The notes under the pieces: model-generated
The model's database searches: none
What the model saw: the letters and a program-made list of their open reading frames with translations, nothing else
What the model was told of the DNA's origin: nothing
In this document: positions 21,301 to 28,514 of the stretch, piece by piece
Numbering within the stretch: position 1 is the stretch's first letter
How the letters are laid out: each line of letters starts with the position of its first letter
Made by a program: the position numbers and the translations under genes
From: Acanthaster planci
Taxonomy: Eukaryota; Echinodermata; Asteroidea; Valvatida; Acanthasteridae
DNA: 33,409 nucleotides
Direction: 5' to 3'
Assembly (NCBI RefSeq): GCF_001949145.1
Contig: NW_019091504.1
Span: forward strand, 484,939-518,347

Positions 21301-24300
21301 TGATTCATGATTTGTGGGCCAAAACTGTACACACTGCAAATAGATTAGTCGGTATAAATGATCTGTGAGTTTGTAAGCTTGATAGCCCCTGACCTGAGAG
21401 CTACTGATGCTATCTTCTGTTGGCTGTGAACAAAGTTGGACACCTTTGCTTTGATCTTGTCTTTCTTTGTCTTGACATCCAGGACACAACACGAGTAATC
21501 GCTTCTTACAGCAGCAGTGATGTTTCCTGTTAACGGTGACACGAGTACGTAATACAGTGTAATCTCTTTTCCTGAAATGAACGTTACAACTGTGCTTCAA
21601 CCAAATCAATTGAACCTGAGAGTTTATCACTCAAATCTGTGAATTTTTATAATTTATAGATTGGCACCAGGGGCTGTTGCTGCTAGACAACAATGTGCCC
21701 TTGTCATTAATGCGCAGTCGTTGCTAGGAAACAATGTGCCCTCGTCATTACAGCATATTGATTATAATGCATTACTACATATCGTCATGATTACTATCAT
21801 CTGATTACTTCTGTATGGCACACAAACTGTCTCGATTTGTCTCAGCGGTGAAACAACATCAAACTGACAACTGGGAGAAGATTGAATTGAATATATTGGA
21901 ACATCCTGGTGTGGCACAGCCCGTATATCTGATCAAGTGTGTCAAGGATAACTACACAGGAAAAATGGAACANNNNNNNNNNNNNNNNNNNNNNNNNNNN
22001 NNNNNNNNNNNNNNNNNNNNNNNNNNNNNNNNNNNNNNNNNNNNNNNNNNNNNNNNNNNNNNNNNNNNNNNNNNNNNNNNNNNNNNNNNNNNNNNNNNNN
22101 NNNNNNNNNNNNNNNNNNNNNNNNNNNNNNNNNNNNNNNNNNNNNNNNNNNNNNNNNNNNNNNNNNNNNNNNNNNNNNNNNNNNNNNNNNNNNNNNNNNN
22201 NNNNNNNNNNNNNNNNNNNNNNNNNNNNNNNNNNNNNNNNNNNNNNNNNNNNNNNNNNNNNNNNNNNNNNNNNNNNNNNNNNNNNNNNNNNNNNNNNNNN
22301 NNNNNNNNNNNNNNNNNNNNNNNNNNNNNNNNNNNNNNNNNNNNNNNNNNNNNNNNNNNNNNNNNNNNNNNNNNNNNNNNNNNNNNNNNNNNNNNNNNNN
22401 NNNNNNNNNNNNNNNNNNNNNNNNNNNNNNNNNNNNNNNNNNNNNNNNNNNNNNNNNNNNNNNNNNNNNNNNNNNNNNNNNNNNNNNNNNNNNNNNNNNN
22501 NNNNNNNNNNNNNNNNNNNNNNNNNNNNNNNNNNNNNNNNNNNNNNNNNNNNNNNNNNNNNNNNNNNNNNNNNNNNNNNNNNNNNNNNNNNNNNNNNNNN
22601 NNNNNNNNNNNNNNCCACTGTTCCTTGGAATTTGTCTCAATGAGGGAACAGTCTGTTTTGTGCATAGACTGTTCTAAGGCAGATTCCAATAGAGAACATG
22701 TTCCCAGTGGAACGAGAACCAAGGCATTCCAAAAGGAGCGTTCTGATTGTTTCACATTCATACATGCTCCCTAACCCCAGGCCTTTTTACAAGGAACCAT
22801 CCCGAGTCCTCTGAAATCCTTCAATTTTCCACATGAAAAAATTGCATTCAGCCCATCCTCCAATATCCTCCAAAAGTTCTTGAAAGTGTCAGTTGGAGGT
22901 GTGCCTAACTGCCCAAACCCTTCAAAATCCTCTGGAAATTCCTGTCATTATGTTGAGGCAGTGCGAATGGCACTCAGCTGAGCAGTTGATTCAAAAGAAA
23001 TAGCGGGCTGAACTTGTGCTTCACTAAGCACAAACAACATACATGTAAGGTCTAATCCAAGACCTTCACGTATGGCATCCCTCAAAATCAGCCATGTACT
23101 TGTGCCATACACCCTGAATCCTCCAAATTCCTCCACTTTGCAGAAAAGGATTCTGGAGGATTTGGGAGGGTAAGGGTTAATGTTATAACAAGAATTGGGG
23201 CCAACATAACTTGCTAAAGAAGGGATACCAGCTTATATGCAATGCATGGTATATTCTTTTCCACTGGTCACCAGCTGATTTTTGTTTAGCATACAAGATG
23301 GTTAGCAAGATTTGCTGTTCTGCAGCTCTCCTGAATAGGCCCAGGTCCATGGGTAAAGAAAAGCGTATCTCCTGTATCTGATATGGGAACAAATTTGAGG
23401 CCTTCTCTAAGGGATACAGCATAAATAAACACAACCTGTCTCTCTGTAATGACTAAAACCAAGTTGAAATCTCAACAAACTCTGGACTTTTTTCAAGGAT
23501 ACTGAGTTCTTCCAATGTTGGACCAGTGGGGTAAAACAGCAATCCTTCATGTAACGAAGAAGGTGGGAGTGATTGATAGGAAAGACAACCACCGTAGAAA
23601 TCCTGATCTACATACTAGAGAAAAAAATCAACAAGTTTGCTTGGTCGTTATCGTGCTCTGTAGTTTCTTCTAGGTCTTTTCAATTTCTTTTTCAAAAGTG
23701 AGTCCGTCAATTAGTGTTAGCAGGTGTTTGGATTTATTGATTGTGGACATAAGCCCTGTCCGCACTGAACTTTCGACGTGGGGATATTTACCGAGAGGCG
23801 GGGGAAAAGTAACCAAGCTGTCACTCTAATGGCACATGAGGGTGCTTTGCGTGACCTTTCGTGTTCACCCTTTGAATGATTGCGTCAGCCGTCCAATTTT
23901 TTTATTATACACTACATATAGCACAGACGACAATCTGCATAACTAATCTATCTGTGAACCCAATACTTGGAAACTTTTAATGAATGTACGTCTCGTCCAA
24001 TAAAAGTTAAAGTTCGGTGACCATGATCGCGAGATTTAGAATTGCATGTGACCGATTTTGTTCCTACTAGTCCATGTCTCATCTCACCCGTTGCATCCGT
24101 TGTCGCACTCTGTTTCGACGTAAGACCCGACACTAACGCTGGTCATTGCCATCTTCCAATGATACATTGGTGGCCCCAATTAGACTTCCGATTGTTTCAG
24201 TAATAATATCTGCCATCATTCGAGAGACTTGAGAGCACGAAATCACTGCACAGCAAACAGTTAAGCTTTGCGGTGTGTACATGTATGTACGTCATGTGGA

Positions 24301-27300
24301 CACTTGCATCGCGTATGCGCGGGGTTCGTGTGAGCCTGACTTTGCCAGTAAACCGGATGTATGCTTCCCTGAGCCACTTTTACCGACTCGCACTGTCCGC
24401 ACTAGACTTTCTGTCTGGGGAAAAGTGTCTCGGGAATTCTTCCTGGCCAGAAGTTGGCCGGTAAAAATTCCCGCCCGGTTCGGGAAAAGTAACCGAGAGG
24501 AAGTCTTCCGGGGATGTCCGCACTGGACTTAAAATGGGCAAAGTACCCATTGTCTCGGTAAGTTTGCTCAAAAAAAGTCCAGTGCAAACAGGGCTGTACA
24601 GTCATCATATGCTCAGGTTGGTCTGTAAAAGAATTGTAGATTGTATAATTTTTACAAGCAATATATCTAAGACGCACATGTGATCACCAGGCCACTCTTA
24701 TGCTAATTATTTTTTATTTTGTGTCATGAAGAGCGAGCTGAGCTTTTTGTGTTGATGTATTGCTCAATTTGGCATCCTGACGTAAATGGACATTAAATAG
24801 GGGAATAAAGTTAGGGTTCCTTACTGACTTACACTGTGCAAGATTCTTTAAAAGCGACTCCGGTGACTTGATCTCATTTTGTTAGATTGCATCAAATATA
24901 GTCATCAAATCCAATTCTTGTACTTCTTACCAGTTTGTGGATGTTTTCATTGATGTCTTCTTTCAGCAAGTTAAGTAGCATGTCGGGGTGGATGTCATAC
25001 AATGCTGGCTCCAGTAAGTCATAAAGTTGGACTTTGTCACTTACCAGTACATTGGCCAAACTTATACGTTGTTCTTCTTCAATGTATATACATGCATCCT
25101 AAAGTCGTAAAGGAAAAGACTTAGTAAGGATGTTTACCTTCTTGTTTACATTTGTTCATTGTTCATATGTGGTGGATCCAGCAAAATGAGTCACATGTCA
25201 GGAATGTTTACTAACAACGATACTTTTGAAATAGAAATCCAAGAAATTGTAACTTTGCCTGTCCTCACTTCCACAACTTCTAAGCAAAGGTCATATCACA
25301 ATGAAGTGGACATTTAGACATCTTCAACAAGTATTGATAGAGGACTCAAACTGCTTGATTGCACACATATCTTGAATTCAGTTAGACGTTAGAAGTTGTG
25401 TGTCTTTACTTCTCTATATTAGCATACAAAATGACTAATTTGTAATGTGCGTTATTGAAAGTTGATCTCTTGTACTCAATTTAGTAGAGTTCCAATACAA
25501 TGCTACAGCTCTGGAACACGACGGTGAACCACGTGACCTTGTAACAAATTGTGGTAAATTGTAGGGCTATGAACCTTAATTGGAAACAATGTGTGCCACC
25601 TGTTTGTCAAAATGTTGTAGGATTCACAGAGTTGGAAAAAGTTGCTAGGGTCAATCATTAAGCAATTTATTTCCATTGGTTCTTGGTTTCCATGTTCGTC
25701 TCTATGGTATAGGTTGCAAGTCATGAGAGGTGTTAAAATTATAATGGCATGAACTAACCTTAGATTTTATGGTCACAGGAATGTTATCGACGTAGGAACC
25801 CTCTAGGAAATCAAGCGCTGAACCCCACACCAAATGCGGAAAGTTCTGATAAAAGTAGTAAGCCTGATTGAACATGAACAAAACAGAAAGTACGGGTAAA
25901 AATACTCTCAAATTAGATTCAGAAGAGATAAAAACACATTGTACACTTGACTAAATGGACAAAAATGACCAGTGAGACTAAGACCTTTCACAAAAGAAAT
26001 GTTGGAATCTTATCTGAAATTCAACAGCAAGCAGAACTTGTATCTTCACCTGCTCAACTGCTCTGTCTATGACCTTAAGAGTTCCATCAATGACGGAGGT
26101 TCTAGAGAGATCTTGAAGGTCAGGAAGGGGAATAGGGAAACCTGTAATGAAGAGAGCATGTCAAACTGGTAACATTAATGTCAGACATCAAAGATCAAGC
26201 CCAGAAAAATAAATTCTAGTGCTAAATACAGGAAGGTATTTTCTTTTCCTTCACCCTTTTGGTGCTGTGTATCCTCCTAAATCTTGCACTGGTTCATTGG
26301 TTGGTTGCATCATGATCGGACCTATCTTGATACAGTGTCAAGTCCATTACAAGTCCCTTCAAGTCCCTGTAAGTCTATCACAAACCCCTTCAAGTCTCTG
26401 AAAGTCCATCACAAGTCCCTGCAAGTCCATCACAAGTCCCTTCAGGTCCCTGTAAGTCCATCACAAGTCCCTGCAAGTCCATCACAAGTCCCCTCAAGTC
26501 CCTGTAAGTCCATCACAAGTCCCTGCAAGTCCATCACAAGTCCCCTCAAGTCCCTGTAAGTCCATCACAAGTCCCTTCAGGTCCCTGTAAGTCCATCACA
26601 AGTCCCTGCAAGTCCCTGTAAGTCCATCACAAGTCCCTGTCAGTCCATCACAAGTTATCCAGTCTTAAGCCAATTCACAAGCTCTTCAAATGAACTTTGA
26701 CAAAATCATTCATTGATTCACTGATTCATTCACATTGGTCACTGTTCACCATGTTACTTATGTACGGCCTTGTGAACGGACTTGCGATAGTCTCGAATAC
26801 AACACTGTCTCAATATGTAAATACAGTATTTATTACTCACAAGAAATTACCTTTTCTTGTGCACAAAGTCTCTGAATGACACGTCATTCTGTGGTGTCAA
26901 TTTTCAACCTCAGCTTGCTACAGAGTCCGGTTGTCAGGTTGATTGCAATGATTAAAATGGGACATTCAGTTGACATGGTAAACTAGTTAAAAGACACGCC
27001 CGGGATGTGGTAGCTTAGTCAAGTAATGACTGATTATCTGCTCTGCCCAGCAACATGACATGGTATATTTTGACAGAGCAACTTTGGTGGAAAATACTGC
27101 ATAAACACAGAATTCACGCTTGGTGCAGAATATACTTAGCATACATGCACATGACTATCTTCTCTTACAATACATTTTTTTCTGTGATTGCACAATGTGT
27201 CAACCTGTCACCTTTGGCGGTGACAGGGTTGCATCTAGTCAGAGCAGATTTAACAAACAACTTCAATTCTGGATGTCATAGTGAGTGTTTGTTTGATAAT

Positions 27301-27545
27301 TGTGTTGTAGTCTTACACTGCTGAGGTTTCAGAAGAGGTAGAGTTGGTTCTTGTGCTTCCAATCTTCTCTTCTTGTTGCCATGACGATACTGGAATTTAA
27401 ACCGCAGCTGTTTCTCCTTCCCTCGGGAGTTTCCAGTTTCCAAGTCGGCAGCCTGGAAGCAGCCGTAACCATCTGGTAGTTGTGTTCGTCTGTCTGATAG
27501 GACAAGGCCTGGGTAGTGAGTTTCGGGAAATGCATTCCCAGACAT
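15182..27545 (-). CDS. TAF1C: TAF1C, TATA-box-binding-protein-associated factor, RNA polymerase I subunit C
   Basis: Component of SL1/TIF-IB, the TBP complex that recruits RNA polymerase I to rDNA promoters in the nucleolus. About eighteen exons can be chained, and nearly all have verified phase continuity. Recognisable family segments in order are GGCLSYQSLP...LLFYP; AAVRSDYSCCVLDV (vertebrate AVRSDYHCAVW); GHPRLIVTHQTKRLDLVD (AHPRVLTVGDRTGVKMLD); LLLLMDQRFPKYNVLQWCHSL (LYLVDERLPLVPMLKWNHGL); PLIGMSAA...VFQLTTAGDVFFQ (LFQLSAAGDVFYQ); and the basic C-terminus ending MGF, as in human. The middle is expected to form the family's WD-like beta-propeller. Length is about 900 aa (human about 869). 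One small segment between 21572 and 23294 is unresolved, partly because of the N gap. A Cys4 motif near the C-terminus is unusual. Divergent from UBA6. Confidence 0.92.
16028..16377 (-). CDS. TAF1C: TAF1C exon with Cys4 motif
   Basis: 350 bp, acceptor GTGAATTTAG, donor GAG|GTATGG. It encodes a CxxC-x19-CxxC arrangement (CRLC...CPAC), an acidic patch (RFDEEEGEE) and a conserved-looking HHAWVHGYDAGE segment. The Cys motif could bind zinc; I do not recall it in vertebrate TAF1C. Confidence 0.88.
16805..17039 (-). CDS. TAF1C: TAF1C exon (LTTAGDVFFQ)
   Basis: 235 bp, acceptor TCTCTCAACAG, donor GAGG|GTATGA. It begins LTTAGDVFFQ, the most diagnostic TAF1C motif (vertebrate LSAAGDVFYQ), and runs to NRETVAE. 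Confidence 0.93.
17530..17671 (-). CDS. TAF1C: TAF1C exon (RPLIGMSAA...VFQ)
   Basis: 142 bp, acceptor TTATTTCTGCAG, donor CAG|GTAAAG. It encodes GWFDMLPEYPTADLDPVRSR and then LERPLIGMSAAKRI...GVTVFQ, matching vertebrate LKAPTIGLAAV...GLVLFQ. Confidence 0.92.
18332..18389 (-). CDS. TAF1C: TAF1C micro-exon
   Basis: 58 bp between CTCTTCTAG and GA|GTAAGTAC. It encodes LNGQTPESTSVPWKIAST and keeps phase with the GWFDMLPEYP exon. Confidence 0.78.
18610..18741 (-). CDS. TAF1C: TAF1C exon (basic, Pro-rich)
   Basis: The acceptor is CTAAACAAG. It encodes VMYAASVRSNPRPTPRPETK and GIPSPYHLATHRILGT. Phase requires a phase 1 donor; A|GTACCA at 18610 is chosen, but it is weak and other GTs fit. The frame remains open to a TAA near 18491. 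Confidence 0.62.
18814..18970 (-). CDS. TAF1C: TAF1C exon (VLQWCHSL)
   Basis: The acceptor is TTTGCTTGCAG and the donor AGTG|GTAAGTG; 157 bp, phase 0 in, 1 out. It encodes VLQWCHSLRSPP to DLIVLASQSSREVHCFQC. Confidence 0.9.
19112..19279 (-). CDS. TAF1C: TAF1C exon (LLLLMDQRFP)
   Basis: 168 bp, 56 codons, phase 0/0, acceptor TCTCGCTAG, donor AAT|GTATGC. It encodes NHFYHLVATQDLLLLMDQRF, equivalent to the vertebrate LHLVCTQFSLYLVDERLP strand. Confidence 0.9.
19737..19941. mobile_element. Foldback element in TAF1C intron
   Basis: Inverted arms at 19737-19772 (CCCTAACCTTCCCC...) and 19908-19941 (...GGGGGAAGGTTAGGG) match at roughly 28 of 33 positions. The unit is about 205 bp, non-coding and MITE-like. 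Confidence 0.6.
20012..20120 (-). CDS. TAF1C: TAF1C exon (GHPRLIVTHQTKRLDLVD)
   Basis: 109 bp. The acceptor CATTAG at 20121-20122 is weak but fits phase; the donor is CGA|GTAAGA. It encodes a segment clearly matching vertebrate AHPRVLTVGDRTGVKMLD, part of the beta-propeller-like core. Confidence 0.82.
20707..20778 (-). CDS. TAF1C: TAF1C exon (HGECLLGLD)
   Basis: A 72-bp exon with acceptor CCACTCTCAG and donor AA|GTAAGT. It encodes SPYIHGECLLGLDTGGTQLI, parallel to vertebrate PGELAICSRSGAVCLW. Phase 2 in and out. Confidence 0.82.
21394..21571 (-). CDS. TAF1C: TAF1C exon with AVRSDY motif
   Basis: The acceptor is CGTTCATTTCAG and the donor AG|GTCAGG; 178 bp, phase 1 in, 2 out. It encodes EITLYYVLVSPLTGNITAAV, then RSDYSCCVLDVKTKK, a strong match to the vertebrate ALLAVRSDYHCAVW segment. 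Confidence 0.88.
21676..21750. repeat. Two-copy tandem repeat containing X-box-like motifs
   Basis: GTTGCTGCTAGACAAC plus AATGTGCCCTTGTCATTA is followed 44 bp later by GTTGCTAGGAAAC plus AATGTGCCCTCGTCATTA. Each starts with a two-half-site motif resembling an RFX X-box (GTNRCC-N1-3-RGYAAC), imperfect in both halves. Confidence 0.55.
21815..21972 (+). CDS. Unrecognised ORF start, truncated by the assembly gap
   Basis: I do not recognise this protein. An ATG opens at least 52 codons (MAHKLSRFVSAVKQ..., NWEKIELNILEHPG, YLIKCVKDNYTGKM) up to the run of N. Composition is protein-like, with Trp, Cys and a charged amphipathic pattern rather than repeat-derived sequence. It lies antisense inside a TAF1C intron, about 80 bp after two X-box-like motifs, so it could be the first exon of a small nested gene. 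It may equally be a chance open frame, since opposite-strand frames are also open here. Confidence 0.3.
21973..22614. other. Assembly gap (642 N)
   Basis: Unsequenced run. A TAF1C exon and the continuation of the plus-strand ORF may be hidden here. Open frames spanning it are artefacts of N. Confidence 1.
22790..23180. repeat. Dispersed repeat family, copy 2
   Basis: The second diverged copy of the repeat at 12500-12890, here inside the TAF1C gene. The end reads GGAGGATTTGGGAGGGTAAG. Confidence 0.6.
23295..23400 (-). CDS. TAF1C: TAF1C exon 6 (boundaries approximate)
   Basis: A reading frame encodes ISDTGDTLFFTHGPGPIQ and up to ANLANHL before a CTT|GTATGC donor at 23295. The GPIQ motif parallels the GPVRQ stretch of vertebrate TAF1C. 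The right boundary and its phase with exon 5 could not be settled. Confidence 0.5.
23460..23602 (-). CDS. TAF1C: TAF1C exon 5
   Basis: The acceptor is ATGTAGATCAG. It encodes DFYGGCLSYQSLP and HEGLLFYPTGPTLEEL, matching the vertebrate GGALAWVPGRTP...LVYPAGG segment. It joins exon 4 in phase 0. The donor is unclear: GTTTTA at 23459 is weak, and GTATCC after LEEL is another candidate. Confidence 0.75.
23752..24595. mobile_element. MITE with AGCCCTGT terminal inverted repeats in TAF1C intron 4
   Basis: The left end AGCCCTGTCCGCACTGAACT and the right end, read in complement, AGCCCTGTTTGCACTGGACT are inverted repeats (17 of 20), and similarity extends to a TTACCGAG motif. The GTCCGCACT motif recurs internally at 24395 and 24516. 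About 844 bp with no transposase frame. Superfamily not determined. Confidence 0.65.
24931..25098 (-). CDS. TAF1C: TAF1C exon 4
   Basis: The acceptor is CGACTTTAG and the donor CTG|GTAAGA; 168 bp, 56 codons, phase 0/0, acidic and leucine-rich (LLEPALYDIHPDMLLNLLKE). An internal CTG|GTAAGTG at 25044/25045 is a perfect, phase-0 alternative donor. Confidence 0.82.
25759..25863 (-). CDS. TAF1C: TAF1C exon 3
   Basis: The acceptor is TTCAATCAG and the donor AAG|GTTAGT; 105 bp, phase 0/0, 35 codons from AYYFYQNFPHLVWGSALDF to IKSK. Confidence 0.8.
26050..26141 (-). CDS. TAF1C: TAF1C exon 2
   Basis: The acceptor is CTTCATTACAG and the donor CAG|GTGAAG; 92 bp. It encodes FPIPLPDLQDLSRTSVIDG and RAVEQ; phase 1 in, 0 out. 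Confidence 0.8.
26337..26655. repeat. Minisatellite (AAGTCC-CT/ATC-based) in TAF1C intron 1
   Basis: About 320 bp of tandem units such as AAGTCCATCACAAGTCCCTG and AAGTCCCTGTAAG, with higher-order blocks of about 36-54 bp. The long plus-strand open frame here (SPSQVPSSP-type) is produced by the repeat and is not a gene. Confidence 0.93.
27317..27545 (-). CDS. TAF1C: TAF1C exon 1 (start)
   Basis: ATG at 27545 (MSGNAFPETHYPGLVLSDRR), 76 codons plus one base, donor T|GTAAGA. It contains a basic stretch (GNKKRRLEAQ). The split codon T+GT gives Cys at the next exon, so phase agrees. Confidence 0.78.
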
Positions 27546-27684
27546 AGTGAGGGTCTCTTAAATTGTTGAACTGGGCAGACCTGGAGAATTTGGAGGAAAA
27601 TATACACCAAATTAATTCAACTTATCTCACATGGCTATTTGCAAGATTACAAAAATGTCCATGCTGGGGACACCCCCCCCTCCC

Positions 27685-28026
27685 GGATACTGTACTATCC
27701 GGTTTGTAAGTGACTCCACGTACACACGGAAGCACTATTTTAAGTGACTTCATCATACATGCGGACATACCACTGAGTTGCGCATTGACTTCCAGGTCTA
27801 TGGTTCCATGTAGCTCTATCCAGTTCGTAAGTGTGATGTCACTTTAGTTTAAACCACGCCCACTGTACATGCATAGTGTTACATGCATTGATCGCTGTTT
27901 ACATGGGACCATGGAACCGGAAGTTAATGTGCAACTTCAGCGATCGTCCAATACTCATTAGGAGCCTGCAAATCGTGGCGTGTCTGCCTTCGTGACAAAG
28001 TCACTTACAAACTAGATAGAATACCA
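27685..28026. mobile_element. Foldback MITE upstream of TAF1C
   Basis: The ends CTATCCGGTTTGTAAGTGACT (27695-27715) and AGTCACTTACAAACTAGATAG (28000-28020) are inverted, 19 of 21 matching. Inner segments also pair (27778-27794 with 27919-27935), so the left and right halves are inverted copies. Non-coding. Confidence 0.65.
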
Positions 28027-28276
28027 GGGATTAGCTTGCGCAAGTCATGGTGGAAACTAATATGGCGAGGCAAGATCACACCCATATTGGAATGACGTTG
28101 CTACTGATGGGCGTACTCCATCTTTGTATACAGTCTAGCCCAGCATTCCCAGGTGGTCTCCCTAGCCTTGACCGTACCAACATTATAGTACGTACGAAAT
28201 GAAGACTGGCGTCCAACCTGGGCTATATAAATATCCATCATTTAAAGTTAGGCCTACAACTATTTATTCTTCATTC

Positions 28277-28352
28277 ATGCCAACCTAGCCCCACTAGTGT
28301 GGCACGGATCTATCGATCTATCCGTGCCACACTAGTGGGGCTAATGCCAACC
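28277..28352. repeat. Perfect 58-bp palindrome flanked by 9-bp direct repeats
   Basis: The arms at 28286-28308 and 28321-28343 are exact 23-bp inverted repeats (TAGCCCCACTAGTGTGGCAC then GGA) around the 12-base loop TCTATCGATCTA. Immediately outside on both sides is ATGCCAACC (28277-28285 and 28344-28352), as for a target-site duplication. Confidence 0.95.
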
Positions 28353-28504
28353 ATGCTGGCAATAATAAAATAGGAACTCTTGTTGCTCTAACTTGTTTAT
28401 CACTCTCGAGAGTAAATCCAAAGCCAGTTCAAGTTGTATCCCATGCGCACGTGTAGCTGTTTAGTTGTTAATAGCGCCCTCTTTCACTATTATACGAGGT
28501 GGAT

Positions 28505-28514
28505 GGGCGGGGCC
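28505..28514 (+). promoter_or_regulatory. GC box (Sp1-type)
   Basis: GGGCGGGGCC in the TAF1C/UBA6 divergent region, the only such site seen there. Confidence 0.5.

Noticed and set aside
21842-22761. Long open frames of 230-320 codons across 21973-22614
   Set aside because: They consist of N. Only the 52 codons before the gap are real sequence.
26284-26559. Open frame SPSQVPSSP in the TAF1C intron
   Set aside because: Produced entirely by the minisatellite.
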